Source of the DNA: Streptococcus himalayensis
Lineage (GTDB): Bacteria; Bacillota; Bacilli; Lactobacillales; Streptococcaceae
Assembly (NCBI RefSeq): GCF_001708305.1
Contig: NZ_CP016953.1
Location: forward strand, 1,259,501-1,323,500
Direction of reading: 5' to 3'
Length of the DNA stretch: 64,000 nucleotides
The position numbers and the translations under genes are program-made. Within the stretch, counting starts at the first letter, position 1. Each line of letters starts with the position of its first letter. The notes beneath the pieces are model-generated. The model worked only from the letters and a program-made list of their open reading frames with translations. It did not search any database and had not been told where the DNA came from. This document shows positions 10,828 to 22,739 of this stretch, piece after piece.

Positions 10828-10976
10828 TGACCAACAGGTGAAACTTTCATTAACTTTCTTCCTATTTAATAGAATTCTTGTTTTAGAATTATTGGTCAGG
10901 GAAAGTGAAACAAAAACTTAAAAAACGCTTTCAAATAGTGAAAACATTTGACAAATAAAAGAATTAGGACTAGAAT
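10828..10976 (+). promoter_or_regulatory. atp operon promoter with cre-like site and upstream inverted repeat
   Basis: TTGACA at 10948-10953 and TAGAAT at 10971-10976 with 17-base spacing are near consensus. Just upstream, 10920-10933 matches the CcpA cre consensus at 13 of 14 positions. Further up, TGACCAA (10828-10834) and TTGGTCA (10892-10898) are a perfect 7-base inverted repeat enclosing AT-rich sequence of unknown use. A cre upstream of -35 would fit activation rather than repression by CcpA (inference). Confidence 0.75.
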
Positions 10977-11011
10977 AGCTTAGTAAATCAAAAAAATGAA
11001 GGAGAATCGTT

Positions 11012-11221
11012 ATGGATTTAACAATTTTAGCACTCGGTCTAGCTGTTATGGGTGTCAGTATCGGAGAAGGTCTTTTGGTCTCTAGTTTTTTACGCTCAGC
11101 AGGTCGTCAGCCAGAAATGTATAATAAATTAAGAACAGGGATGATGCTTGGGGTTGCCTTTATCGAAGGAACATTCTTTGTATTACTTGCTATGGCAATC
11201 TTGTTCAAAATCATTTTCTAA
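11012..11221 (+). CDS. atpE: ATP synthase Fo subunit c
   Basis: Proteolipid of the rotating c-ring, two membrane helices in 69 residues joined by the polar RQP loop (residues 32-34). The ion-binding carboxylate is Glu52, in the GVAFIEGTFF segment of helix 2, as expected for a proton-translocating c subunit. ATG follows GAAGGAGAATCGTT. It is first in the operon, ahead of subunit a, the arrangement known from streptococci and lactococci. In these fermenters the complex mainly pumps protons out at the expense of ATP to hold cytoplasmic pH. Confidence 0.95.
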   Translation: MDLTILALGLAVMGVSIGEGLLVSSFLRSAGRQPEMYNKLRTGMMLGVAFIEGTFFVLLAMAILFKIIF

Positions 11222-11245
11222 TGCTCAGAAAAGAGGTGATTGTTG

Positions 11246-11944
11246 TTGGAAAATAAAACTCCAACCTTAAATCTTGGTCCGATAACCCTCGATTTGACGT
11301 TACTTGCCATGTCTATACTGACAATCGGAATTATTTTTGGGCTTGTCTATTGGGCGAGTCGCAATATGACAGTGAAACCGACAAAAAAACAAAATGTACT
11401 AGAATTTTTTGTTGACTTTGTCAATGGCATTATCAAAGACAATCTAGGCACAGCATCAGAATATACCAAGTCCTACTCTCTCTTCTTATTTGTTATTTTT
11501 TCTTTTGTGCTAGTGGCCAATCAATTGGGGCTATTAGCTCACCTACAAGTAAATGGCTATAGTTTTTGGTCGTCTCCTACCTCAAATATGTTCTATGATA
11601 TGGGCTTATCCTTATTGATTAGCTTATTTGTAAACATTGAGGGAGCTCGTAGACAAGGGTTTAAAGCCTATATTTCAGAATATAAAAATCCAATGAATAT
11701 TTTGGAAGTCTTTACAGATTTTCTTTCTTTGGCTTTGCGTTTATATGGAAATATCTTTGCTGGTGAAATCATTTTAGGGCTATTGGTCCAAATGTCACAA
11801 GCAAGTATCTTTTTATTCCCGTTTGCTTTTATTTTAAATATGGTTTGGACAGCCTTTTCGATGTTTATCGGCTTCTTGCAAGCCTATGTGTTCACGATGT
11901 TGACCACCATGTACTTAGCGAAAAAATCAGGCATTGAGGCGTAA
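11246..11944 (+). CDS. atpB: ATP synthase Fo subunit a
   Basis: Membrane stator subunit forming the proton half-channels, 232 residues with several hydrophobic helices. The essential Arg lies in SLALRLYGNIFAGE. There is no ATG: three TTG codons in a row occur at 11240, 11243 and 11246. I chose 11246 because AGAGGTGAT at 11232-11240 is then at normal spacing and the protein starts MENKTP, like other streptococcal AtpB. The non-ATG start and 18-24 base gap after atpE may tune the a:c ratio. Confidence 0.9.
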   Translation: MENKTPTLNLGPITLDLTLLAMSILTIGIIFGLVYWASRNMTVKPTKKQNVLEFFVDFVNGIIKDNLGTASEYTKSYSLFLFVIFSFVLVANQLGLLAHLQVNGYSFWSSPTSNMFYDMGLSLLISLFVNIEGARRQGFKAYISEYKNPMNILEVFTDFLSLALRLYGNIFAGEIILGLLVQMSQASIFLFPFAFILNMVWTAFSMFIGFLQAYVFTMLTTMYLAKKSGIEA

Positions 11945-11962
11945 TAGAATAGGAGAAGAGAA

Positions 11963-12457
11963 ATGGAAACATCACTAGGAAGCATCATTGGAAATCTTAT
12001 TCTTGTGACCGGTTCAGTGGCAGTTTTATTCTTCCTCATTAAGAAATATGCATGGGGAGATATCACAAAAACCTTTGAAGAACGTTCACAAAAGATTGCT
12101 AACGATATTGACAGTGCAGAACTTGCTCGCCAGAAGGCTGAGGAACTTGCACAAAAAAGAGAAATGGAATTGGCAGGAAGTCGCCAAGAAGCGTCTGACA
12201 TTATCGAAACAGCTAGGGAAACTGCTGAGAAAAATAAGGCAGGTATTCTGTCAGAGGCAGCACTTGAGGCGGGTCGCTTGAAGGAAAAAGCCCATCAAGA
12301 GATTGCACAGACCAAGGCAGAAGCACTCAGTGGCATTAAGGAAGATGTTGCCGATTTGACCATCCGCTTGGCCAGCAAAGTTCTAGTGCAAGAATTAAAT
12401 CAAGAGGCGCATAGCGACTTGATTGATCGTTATATTGACCAGTTGGGAGATGCATAA
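11963..12457 (+). CDS. atpF: ATP synthase Fo subunit b
   Basis: Peripheral stalk of the ATP synthase. One N-terminal membrane helix (about residues 8-27) is followed by a long charged helical region rich in Glu, Lys, Ala and Gln up to residue 164, as usual for the b dimer. ATG follows AGGAGAAGAGAA. The stop overlaps the atpH start by one base (TAATG). Confidence 0.95.
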   Translation: METSLGSIIGNLILVTGSVAVLFFLIKKYAWGDITKTFEERSQKIANDIDSAELARQKAEELAQKREMELAGSRQEASDIIETARETAEKNKAGILSEAALEAGRLKEKAHQEIAQTKAEALSGIKEDVADLTIRLASKVLVQELNQEAHSDLIDRYIDQLGDA

Positions 12458-12993
12458 TGGACAAGAAGAGATATGGGGTTGTCGCGACCTATACTGCACC
12501 GTTTGTCCAAGTTGTGATGGAAAAAGGGCAGCAGCAAGAGGTGTTTGAAAAATTGTATGAAATTCGTGCGATTTTTGAGGAGACCCATCTTGCTGGCTTT
12601 TTGTCACATATTGGTGTCGATGGGGCAGAAAAAGAAAAAGCTCTTCGTCTGTTTCAAGGGACAAACCTATCCTTACTGGACCATTTTATAGAAGTGATTC
12701 TCCAAAATCATCGGGAAAGTTATTTCTATGATATGGTGGTTGATAGCCTAGGGCGTTTGGAAAAGATTACCAACGAATTTGATGTGGTAATTAAGTCTGT
12801 TAGTCCCTTATCAAGCGAGCAAAAGGCGAGATTGCGTCCCTTGATTGAGAAAAAGTTCAACTTAAAAGTACGTGCTTTTCAAGAAGAACTCGATCACGAG
12901 CTGATAGGTGGCTTTGTAGTAACAGCAAATAACAAAACAATTGATGCGAGTATTAAACGTCAATTGCAAGCAGTAAAAGAAAAATTGAAATAG
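12457..12993 (+). CDS. atpH: ATP synthase F1 subunit delta
   Basis: Links the b stalk to the top of the alpha-beta hexamer. 178 residues, the usual length, with the C-terminal motif ELIGGFVVTANNKTIDASI typical of OSCP/delta. The start overlaps the atpF stop (TAATG), so translation is coupled. Confidence 0.94.
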   Translation: MDKKRYGVVATYTAPFVQVVMEKGQQQEVFEKLYEIRAIFEETHLAGFLSHIGVDGAEKEKALRLFQGTNLSLLDHFIEVILQNHRESYFYDMVVDSLGRLEKITNEFDVVIKSVSPLSSEQKARLRPLIEKKFNLKVRAFQEELDHELIGGFVVTANNKTIDASIKRQLQAVKEKLK

Positions 12994-13005
12994 AAAGTGG
13001 TGTGA

Positions 13006-14517
<1,512 letters not shown>

Positions 14518-14532
14518 GAATAGGGGTGTCAG

Positions 14533-15408
14533 ATGGCGGTTTCGTTAAATGATATAAAAACTAAAATTGCATCCACTAAGAATACTAGCCAAATCACCAA
14601 TGCCATGCAGATGGTATCCGCTGCAAAACTTGGAAAATCAGAAGAAGCCGCAAAGAATTTTCAGATTTATTCCCAAAAAGTTCGGAAATTGGTCACGGAT
14701 ATCCTGCATGGGGACGTAGTTTTGGATTCGCAAAATCCCATGCTCATCCATCGTCCTGTGAAAAAGACAGGCTATATTGTGATTACATCAGATCGGGGCT
14801 TGGTCGGCGGTTACAATGCGACGATTTTAAAGAGTATGATGGAGTTGCTAGCGGATTACCATGAAAAACATGATTTTGCCATTATCGCCATCGGTGGTAT
14901 CGGGGCCGACTTTTTCAAAGCACGTGGAATTCAGCCAGTCTATGAACTGCGAGGCTTAGCCGATCAGCCAAGTTTTGATGAGGTTCGCAAAATCATCAAT
15001 AAAACGGTTGAAATGTATCAGAGCGAGATTTTTGATGAACTTTACGTCTGTTATAACCATCATATCAATAGCTTGACCAGTCAAATGCGGGTGGAGCAGA
15101 TGCTTCCTATCATTGATCTCGATCCGAATGAAGCCGATGAAGATTATAAGCATACATTCACGCTTGAAACCAATCGGGAGGAATTGCTCGATCAGCTCTT
15201 GCCTCAATTTGCAGAAAGTATGATTTACGGGGCCATTATTGATGCCAAGACTGCTGAAAATGCAGCTGGAATGACGGCTATGCAAACGGCAACAGACAAT
15301 GCTAAGAAGGTCATCAATGACTTGACCATTCAGTACAACCGGGCTCGGCAAGCGGCGATTACGCAGGAAATTACCGAGATTGTCGCAGGAGCTAGTGCTT
15401 TGGAATAA
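14533..15408 (+). CDS. atpG: ATP synthase F1 subunit gamma
   Basis: Central rotating shaft, 291 residues. The N-terminal helix ([20 protein letters not shown], then [13 protein letters not shown]) and the C-terminal helix ending [13 protein letters not shown] are the coiled-coil pair that penetrates the alpha-beta hexamer. [11 protein letters not shown] marks the Rossmann-like middle domain. ATG follows AGGGGTGTCAG, 15 bases after atpA. Confidence 0.95.
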   Translation: MAVSLNDIKTKIASTKNTSQITNAMQMVSAAKLGKSEEAAKNFQIYSQKVRKLVTDILHGDVVLDSQNPMLIHRPVKKTGYIVITSDRGLVGGYNATILKSMMELLADYHEKHDFAIIAIGGIGADFFKARGIQPVYELRGLADQPSFDEVRKIINKTVEMYQSEIFDELYVCYNHHINSLTSQMRVEQMLPIIDLDPNEADEDYKHTFTLETNREELLDQLLPQFAESMIYGAIIDAKTAENAAGMTAMQTATDNAKKVINDLTIQYNRARQAAITQEITEIVAGASALE

Positions 15409-15495
15409 TCTCTTGGATGATGCAATCTAAGAAGAATAGAATGAGAATATAGAGTTAAAAGAGATGTCTTTAGACTCTTAGAAATGGAGAAATAG

Positions 15496-16902
<1,407 letters not shown>

Positions 16903-16912
16903 GAGGTGACTG

Positions 16913-17332
16913 ATGGCTCAAATGACAGTACAAATCGTGACGCCAGATGGTCTGATTTATGATCACCATGCGAGCTTTGTGTCCGTAAGAACAAATAACG
17001 GAGAATTGGGAATTTTACCTCATCATGAAAATATGATTGCTGTATTAGCTGTGGATGAGGTAAAGGTCAAACGAATAGATGATGATAGCCATGTCAATTG
17101 GATTGCTGTAAATGGAGGAATTATCGAAGTAGCCGATAATCTTATTACCATTGTGGCGGACTCAGCAGAGCGGGCACGAGATATTGATATTAGCCGTGCC
17201 GAGCGTGCCAAACGCCGTGCCGAGTTGGCCCTTGAAGAAGCTCAAGACAAGCATTTGATAGACCAAGAACGTCGGGCAAAAATCGCCTTGCAACGAGCGA
17301 TTAACCGAATCAATGTCGGCAGTCGTCTATAA
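16913..17332 (+). CDS. atpC: ATP synthase F1 subunit epsilon
   Basis: Regulatory subunit of the central stalk, 139 residues: an N-terminal beta-sandwich ([17 protein letters not shown], then [16 protein letters not shown]) and two C-terminal helices rich in Arg, Glu and Ala that can inhibit ATP hydrolysis. ATG follows AGAGGTGACTG. Last gene of the operon, followed by a strong terminator. Confidence 0.95.
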   Translation: MAQMTVQIVTPDGLIYDHHASFVSVRTNNGELGILPHHENMIAVLAVDEVKVKRIDDDSHVNWIAVNGGIIEVADNLITIVADSAERARDIDISRAERAKRRAELALEEAQDKHLIDQERRAKIALQRAINRINVGSRL

Positions 17333-17417
17333 ACATGAAAAATCTAATCTCAAAAGATGTTGATGCTTGAAATTTTTGATCATCAAATATTAAAGTTGAT
17401 AAATGAAGCATAAAAAA

Positions 17418-17468
17418 CGAACAAGACAGGATTCTGAGAGTCAGAAAACTAGTCTTGTTCGCTTTTTT
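17418..17468 (+). terminator. Rho-independent terminator of the atp operon
   Basis: A perfect ten-pair stem CGAACAAGAC/GTCTTGTTCG is followed by CTTTTTTAT. It sits 85 bases after the atpC stop. Confidence 0.9.
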
Positions 17469-17574
17469 ATATGTAGGGGTGAACTTTTTGTTTCAGCCTC
17501 TTTTTCTGTATTCAGCAGAAGGGGGGTGACACGCTATAACAATCACAATCTGCCTAGGCAACAAAACTAAAGTT

Positions 17575-17625
17575 CAGCAAGATGAGTATAAAGACGTCAG
17601 ATTTTGATGTTTGACGAGTATGAGG
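17575..17625 (-). repeat. Dispersed repeat family 2, short inverted copy
   Basis: Reads on the minus strand as CATACTCGTCAAACATCAAA and continues through the CTGACGTCTTTATACTCATC segment, nearly the same as 19933-19980 in front of galK. The rest of the 17469-17804 gap shows only a very short reading frame. Confidence 0.65.
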
Positions 17626-17668
17626 GGAAATCTCAAAATATTGCTTACCTGTCTTGGGGAGAGGTCAA

Positions 17669-17764
17669 ATGTTCGAAGTTGTTAACGTTGGTGGACGCAA
17701 TAGTTTTGAAAGGGATGCTTCTGTGCGAATGCATAGAGTGGATTATGCAGTGCTGAAGCGTTAG
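17669..17764 (+). CDS. Possible 31-residue peptide between atpC and birA
   Basis: An ATG at 17669 is preceded by GGGGAGAGGTCAA, a good ribosome-binding site, and reads MFEVVNVGGRNSFERDASVR before ending with a basic ...AVLKR tail. I do not recognise it. It could be a real small protein, or a remnant of a decayed gene, since neighbouring sequence has no other coding signal. There is no obvious promoter. Low confidence. Confidence 0.2.
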   Translation: MFEVVNVGGRNSFERDASVRMHRVDYAVLKR

Positions 17765-17804
17765 TAGGACTGATAAGGGGAACAGAGGGTAGCATTTCGT
17801 CGTT

Positions 17805-18740
17805 TTACCAACTTTGCAGAGAAATTTCGCCACTGGATAGCCAGATTTCAGTCCCTGTATCGAGTTTAACGAGGAGTTTTCCTTGGTCGGAGATGTCTTT
17901 TGCCTGTCCTGTTTGGAGCTGGCCGTTTTGTTCAAAGGAAATTTTTTGCCCTAAAACAAGGGATTGCTTGCGGTAGAGGTAGATGAGTTCTTCTGGGCTT
18001 GAATGGAAAAACTGATTCCAAATCGCTGCGATTAGTTCATTACGGGTAATCGGACAGCGATCGGGGAACAGGGACGTAGCCTTGTCTTTTAATTCTTCTG
18101 GAAAGTGTGAAATAGATAGGTTCAATCCTACACCGATGATGACATCGGTTACCAAGCCTGTTTCGACAGAAGTGACAGCCTCCGTGAGAATACCCGCAAC
18201 CTTCTTTTTGTGGTAATAGAGGTCATTGACCCATTTGATGTCTAAATCAATCAGGGTTAACTCTTTAACAGCCTTGTAAATAGCAGCAGCAACTAAAATA
18301 GTATAAGTCGGAAGTTGCTCAAAAGGGAGTTGCGGTTTGAGATGAAGGGACATATAAATTCCCCCTTGGTTGGGCGAATAATAGTCTCGACCAAATCGAC
18401 CTCGCCCAGCTTCTTGATAGGGAGCAAGGTAGAGGGTGTTGGGCTGTTCTCCATTTTCGATTCCTGCTTTGGCATCGAGCTGTGTGGACTGACAGCTGGG
18501 ATTGAGACGGACCTTAACAGGGCAATGATGTTGGATAGCTGCTGGTAGGAGTAAGTCACCAGCTATCCATTTATACCCCTTATTTTTGACAGATTCAATC
18601 GTAATTCCTTTTTTTTCCAATCGTTGAATAGCCTTCCAAATAGATGTTCTGGAGACACCAAGTTGGGTGGCTAAGCTTTCTCCGCTGAGGTAATCTTGGG
18701 CATCATAAAGCAATTGAAAAAGGGTTTCATAGGTTTTCAT
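17805..18740 (-). CDS. birA: Bifunctional biotin-protein ligase / biotin operon repressor
   Basis: Attaches biotin to the carrier domain of acetyl-CoA carboxylase and similar enzymes, and can act as a biotin-sensing repressor. 311 residues: an N-terminal winged helix (about 1-65, with SGESLATQLGVSRTSIWKAI), the catalytic domain with the biotinyl-AMP loop AGRGRFGRDYYSP near residue 113 and KWVNDLYY near 168, and a small SH3-like C-terminal domain. The HTH makes this the class II form. Its start lies 14 bases inside the upstream regulator gene on the same strand and shows no good ribosome-binding site, so translation is probably coupled. Confidence 0.92.
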   Translation of the reverse strand: MKTYETLFQLLYDAQDYLSGESLATQLGVSRTSIWKAIQRLEKKGITIESVKNKGYKWIAGDLLLPAAIQHHCPVKVRLNPSCQSTQLDAKAGIENGEQPNTLYLAPYQEAGRGRFGRDYYSPNQGGIYMSLHLKPQLPFEQLPTYTILVAAAIYKAVKELTLIDLDIKWVNDLYYHKKKVAGILTEAVTSVETGLVTDVIIGVGLNLSISHFPEELKDKATSLFPDRCPITRNELIAAIWNQFFHSSPEELIYLYRKQSLVLGQKISFEQNGQLQTGQAKDISDQGKLLVKLDTGTEIWLSSGEISLQSW

Positions 18741-19746
18741 AGGGACAGCTACTTTCTCGAATGGTTAGGCTTGTAGATAAGGTCATCATTTGTGGAATGC
18801 TCTCTCCCTCTTTTTCTAGCTCTTGGTGGAGAAGTTCTAGGGCTGCTTTCCCCATCTCTTCTGTGTAGACTGTGACAGAGCTGAGAGGCGGGTAGACATA
18901 TTTGGAAATAGAGGTGTCGTTAAAGGCAACAAGGCTGATTTGAGTAGGGACGGCAATGCTGGCTTCTTGGAGGGCACGAAGGGCTCCGAGAGCGAGGGTG
19001 TCGTTGGCTAAAAAGAGAGCAGAAGGAAGGTGTTTCGGATGTTCACGGAGTAATTCTGCCATCATTTGGTAGCCAGCTTCAGCTGTAAAGAAGCCAATCT
19101 TAATCCAGTCTTCTTGGAGCAATCCCTTTTGGCTGAGATAGTTCCGAAATGTGGATAAACGGCTATCCAGCAAAAGAGTAGTGTCATCAGACGTACATTC
19201 TTGACCAGCTAGCATCCCAATTTTTACATGTCCATGTTTTAGAAAATAATCCAAGACAGCAATGACAGAGTTTTCAAAGTCAGTCGTCACACAGCTATGG
19301 CCGTAGCGAAGAGTATTGCTGTCTATGAATACAATCTGCTTAGAGTAGGTTTCTAGCTCCTGAATCTTTTGACTGCTAAATTTACCAATGGCAACAATGC
19401 CCTTGATGCCTGATAGGGTATGAAAACTATCATTGTTAAAAATCCGAACAAGGCTGTAACCCATCTCCTGAGCTCTTTTTTCAACCCCTATTCGGATAGA
19501 ATAATAATAGAGATCATCCAGTTCTTGGGCTTTTGTGTACCATTCAACGATGGCAATGGTCCCTATTTGAGACTTTTTAGGAGGTGTTTTCTTTCCTCTT
19601 TTTTCATATCCTAACTCTTGGGCGGTTTGAAAGATTAGCTGTCTAGTCGTCTGCGTTACTGAGAGATTGGGATCGTGATTTAAGACCCGCGATACCGTAG
19701 CAGACGAGACACCAGCCTTCTCTGCGATGTCTTTGATTCTGACCAT
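18727..19746 (-). CDS. galR: LacI-family transcriptional regulator, probable GalR
   Basis: Probable galactose-responsive repressor of the divergent galKTE operon. 339 residues: an N-terminal LacI HTH (VRIKDIAEKAGVSSATVSRV, residues 2-21) followed by a periplasmic-binding-protein-like effector domain. ATG at 19746 follows AAAGGAAATGCT on the minus strand, and a TATAAT (19784-19789, minus) lies upstream. The assignment as GalR rests on position: it is divergent from galK with palindromic sites between them. The effector is not visible from sequence. Confidence 0.85.
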   Translation of the reverse strand: MVRIKDIAEKAGVSSATVSRVLNHDPNLSVTQTTRQLIFQTAQELGYEKRGKKTPPKKSQIGTIAIVEWYTKAQELDDLYYYSIRIGVEKRAQEMGYSLVRIFNNDSFHTLSGIKGIVAIGKFSSQKIQELETYSKQIVFIDSNTLRYGHSCVTTDFENSVIAVLDYFLKHGHVKIGMLAGQECTSDDTTLLLDSRLSTFRNYLSQKGLLQEDWIKIGFFTAEAGYQMMAELLREHPKHLPSALFLANDTLALGALRALQEASIAVPTQISLVAFNDTSISKYVYPPLSSVTVYTEEMGKAALELLHQELEKEGESIPQMMTLSTSLTIRESSCPYENL

Positions 19747-19815
19747 AGCATTTCCTTTGGAGGTATGTTTTCTTGATGTTTCTATTATACGCTACTTTAG
19801 GACAAATGAAAAGAA

Positions 19816-19830
19816 AAATTTAGTAAATTT
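19816..19830. promoter_or_regulatory. Probable GalR operator 1
   Basis: AAATTTAGTAAATTT is a perfect palindrome around a central G, as LacI-family operators often are. It lies between galR and galK, and a related half-conserved copy lies at 19872-19882. Confidence 0.5.
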
Positions 19831-19871
19831 TTATTAGAAATCAGCTATTTTGTAAGATAGATGTAAGAAAA

Positions 19872-19882
19872 ATTTACTAAAT
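19872..19882. promoter_or_regulatory. Probable GalR operator 2
   Basis: ATTTACTAAAT is a perfect 5+1+5 palindrome closely related to 19816-19830 and ends five bases before the galK -35 box. Centre-to-centre spacing to operator 1 is 54 bases, about five helical turns, which would permit looping. Confidence 0.45.
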
Positions 19883-19887
19883 AAAGT

Positions 19888-19934
19888 TTGAAAAGTTCCT
19901 AAATATTGGATATAATAAAGAAAAAACGTTTTCA
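19888..19934 (+). promoter_or_regulatory. galKTE promoter with cre site
   Basis: TTGAAA (19888-19893), a 17-base spacer and TATAAT (19911-19916) form a near-perfect promoter. The cre-like AAAAAACGTTTTCA at 19921-19934 matches the consensus at 13 of 14 positions and covers the predicted transcription start, so CcpA repression is likely. Confidence 0.8.
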
Positions 19935-20040
19935 TACTCGTCAAACATCAAAATCTGACATCGTTAACTCACCTTGCTGAACCCGAGTTCTACCTGAGGT
20001 TTCGTTGCCTAGTCTGATTTTGATTGTTATAGGGTATCAA
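19933..20040 (+). repeat. Dispersed repeat family 2 forming the gal mRNA leader
   Basis: CATACTCGTCAAACATCAAA and the following CTGACATCGTTAACTCACCT match copies at 183-268, 17575-17622 (inverted) and 52900-52954 (inverted). Because the promoter lies directly upstream, most of the predicted 5' leader of galK consists of this repeat. Confidence 0.65.
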
Positions 20041-20065
20041 CAGAAAATGGGAAATGAGGACAATT

Positions 20066-21241
20066 ATGGATATGCATGTAGCAGATTTGAAAAAGGATTT
20101 CTTAGAAGTATTTGGCGTGGAAGCTGACCAGACCTTCTTTTCTCCTGGGCGGATTAACTTAATTGGAGAGCACACGGACTACAATGGAGGACACGTTTTC
20201 CCAGCGGCGATTAGTTTGGGAACTTACGGTGCTGCAAAAAAGCGGACGGATCAACTATTGCGTTTTTATTCCGCTAATTTTGCTGACAAGGGGATTATTG
20301 AGGTAGAGCTTGAACATCTTGTCTTTGATAAGGAGGATCATTGGGCCAATTATCCAAAAGGAGTTCTTCATTTTTTGAAGGAAGCAGGGCACATCATCGA
20401 CCAAGGGATGGATGTTTATGTCTATGGCAATCTTCCCAATGGCTCTGGGCTGTCATCGTCTGCGTCCTTGGAGCTTTTGATTGGGGTGATGGCAGAACAT
20501 CTTTTTGGACTAGAAGTGGAACGCTTGGATTTGGTCAAAATTGGCAAGTTGACAGAAAATCAATTCATCGGGGTGAATTCAGGGATTATGGACCAATTTG
20601 CCATCGGAATGGGAGCAGATGAGCGAGCGATTTATCTGGATACCAATACCCTAGCTTACGAACTGGTACCACTTGATTTGAAGGATAAGGTCATTGTCAT
20701 CATGAATACCAATAAACGGCGGGAATTGGCGGATTCCAAGTACAATGAACGACGTGCTGAGTGCGAAGAAGCGGTTGTTGAATTGAGAGCTGCATTAGAC
20801 ATTCAGACGTTGGGAGAATTGGACGCTCAAACCTTTGATGAATACAGCTATTTGATTAAAGATGACAATCGTCTCAAACGTGCCCGCCACGCAGTTTTAG
20901 AAAATCAGCGAACCTTACAGGCTCAGCAGGCTTTACAGGCGGGAGACTTGGAGCGTTTTGGCCGTCTCATGAATGCTTCTCATGTATCCTTGGAGTACGA
21001 TTACGAGGTAACTGGTCTTGAGTTGGATACCTTGGTTCATGCTGCTTGGGCACAAAAAGGAGTGCTTGGAGCACGAATGACTGGAGCAGGATTTGGTGGC
21101 TGTGCCATTGCCCTTGTAGAAAGAGCCTGTGTGGAAGACTTTATCGAAGCTGTCGGCCAGTCTTACACAGCTACTGTGGGATATGAACCAAGTTTTTATA
21201 TGGCAGAGATTGCAGGAGGAACAAGAATTTTTCATGAATAG
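20066..21241 (+). CDS. galK: Galactokinase
   Basis: Phosphorylates alpha-galactose to galactose-1-phosphate, the first step of the Leloir pathway. GHMP-kinase fold, about 391 residues. The galactokinase signature [17 protein letters not shown] is near residue 26 and the ATP loop [15 protein letters not shown] near 123. I prefer ATG 20066 because TGAGGA lies five bases before it; ATG 20054 would add four residues and overlap that site. The stop overlaps galT by eight bases. Confidence 0.94.
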   Translation: MDMHVADLKKDFLEVFGVEADQTFFSPGRINLIGEHTDYNGGHVFPAAISLGTYGAAKKRTDQLLRFYSANFADKGIIEVELEHLVFDKEDHWANYPKGVLHFLKEAGHIIDQGMDVYVYGNLPNGSGLSSSASLELLIGVMAEHLFGLEVERLDLVKIGKLTENQFIGVNSGIMDQFAIGMGADERAIYLDTNTLAYELVPLDLKDKVIVIMNTNKRRELADSKYNERRAECEEAVVELRAALDIQTLGELDAQTFDEYSYLIKDDNRLKRARHAVLENQRTLQAQQALQAGDLERFGRLMNASHVSLEYDYEVTGLELDTLVHAAWAQKGVLGARMTGAGFGGCAIALVERACVEDFIEAVGQSYTATVGYEPSFYMAEIAGGTRIFHE

Positions 21242-22739
21242 AAGGCAAAACAGGAGTGAATCGCTAGTCGAATCCTTTGTTGCACAGGTCATTCACTTTG
21301 GTCCCTATGAGGAGCTGGATCGGCTTTACGTGAACAACCGAGTGCTAGCCTTGGTAGGAGACGAAGCCTTGGATGTTGAGACGTTGGCTACCGACTTGCT
21401 CGATTTGAAGGAAGAATTGGTGGCAGTCGCAGTGGTTAATGGTCAGATAGGAGATAGTCAGTCTGAAAAAGAAATCTTGGGAGCTAGCCTGATGGACTTA
21501 TTGACACCAAGTCCAAGTCAGCTGAACCGGCAATTTTGGGAAGATTATGCAGTCTCTCCCCATCAAGCGATTGCAGATTTCTATGCTCTCAGTCAGCGAA
21601 ATGATTATATTAAGGTGAGAGACATCGCTAAAAACATCGTCTACACCAGTCCGACCAGCTACGGAGATTTAGAAATTACGATCAATTTATCAAAGCCAGA
21701 AAAAGATCCGAAAGAAATCGCAGCGGCACGAGAGCAAGCAGTCAGTCATTACCCTGTTTGCCAGTTATGCTTTGAGAATGAAGGCTACCACGGGCGGTTG
21801 AACCATCCTGCGCGTGCCAATCACCGCATGATTCGTTTTGATTTGGACGGAAAAGAGTGGGGCTTTCAGTATTCTCCCTATGCTTATTTTAAGGAGCACT
21901 GTATCTTTTTAGATAAGGAGCACCGTCCGATGGAGATTTCTCGGAGCACCTTTGAGCGTTTGTTTGGGATTGTGGAGCGTTTTTCAGATTATTTTGCAGG
22001 CTCTAATGCCGACTTGCCGATTGTAGGGGGCTCTATCTTGACCCACGAACATTATCAGGGAGGACGACATACGTTTCCCATGGAAATAGCAGAGCTGGAG
22101 AGCCGATTTACTTTCAGAGGATTTGAGACGGTAGAGGCGGGGATTGTCAAGTGGCCGATGTCGGTCATTCGCTTGCGTTCTCAAGATAAATCTGCTATGC
22201 TAGAACTTGCAGATCGCATCTTACAGAAGTGGAAAGGCTATTCTGATCCAGAGCATCACATTTTAGCTTATACGGGACGGGAAAGTCATCATACGATTAC
22301 CCCAATCGCACGCTTGAAACAGGGTTTGTATGAGTTGGATCTCGTTTTGAGGGACAATCAAACATCAGAAGAATTCCCTGATGGCATTTACCATCCACAT
22401 CCAGATGTGCAGCATATCAAAAAAGAAAATATCGGCTTGATTGAAGTCATGGGCTTAGCGATTTTACCGCCGCGTCTCAAGGATGAATTGGCAGAAGTAG
22501 AGAAGTTTTTGCTAGGAAAAGAAGCACGAGTGGCTCCTTATCACAAGGACTGGGCCAATCGTCTCAAACAAGAATTTCCAGATGTCTATGAGGATACCGT
22601 TGTAGACATTGTCCGTCAGTCAGTTGGACAAATCTTCTGTCGAGTACTAGAAGACGCTGGGGTCTATAAGCGTCATCAAGAGGGACAAAAAGCCTTTTTA
22701 GAGTTTATCAAGACGGTCGGTATCAAGGAGAAACTATGA
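21234..22739 (+). CDS. galT: Galactose-1-phosphate uridylyltransferase (type 2)
   Basis: Exchanges UMP between UDP-glucose and galactose-1-phosphate. This is the long, Firmicutes-type GalT of about 500 residues, not the HIT-fold E. coli length. [15 protein letters not shown] and [13 protein letters not shown] are conserved stretches of this family. The frame stays open far upstream inside galK, but that extension has no family similarity; ATG 21234, overlapping the galK stop, is the natural start. The stop overlaps the galE start (ATGA). Confidence 0.93.
   Translation: MNRRQNRSESLVESFVAQVIHFGPYEELDRLYVNNRVLALVGDEALDVETLATDLLDLKEELVAVAVVNGQIGDSQSEKEILGASLMDLLTPSPSQLNRQFWEDYAVSPHQAIADFYALSQRNDYIKVRDIAKNIVYTSPTSYGDLEITINLSKPEKDPKEIAAAREQAVSHYPVCQLCFENEGYHGRLNHPARANHRMIRFDLDGKEWGFQYSPYAYFKEHCIFLDKEHRPMEISRSTFERLFGIVERFSDYFAGSNADLPIVGGSILTHEHYQGGRHTFPMEIAELESRFTFRGFETVEAGIVKWPMSVIRLRSQDKSAMLELADRILQKWKGYSDPEHHILAYTGRESHHTITPIARLKQGLYELDLVLRDNQTSEEFPDGIYHPHPDVQHIKKENIGLIEVMGLAILPPRLKDELAEVEKFLLGKEARVAPYHKDWANRLKQEFPDVYEDTVVDIVRQSVGQIFCRVLEDAGVYKRHQEGQKAFLEFIKTVGIKEKL

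Noticed and set aside
21129..21233. N-terminal extension of galT
   Set aside because: The frame is open by chance inside galK; the extension has no GalT similarity and the start at 21234 overlaps the galK stop in the usual operon fashion.
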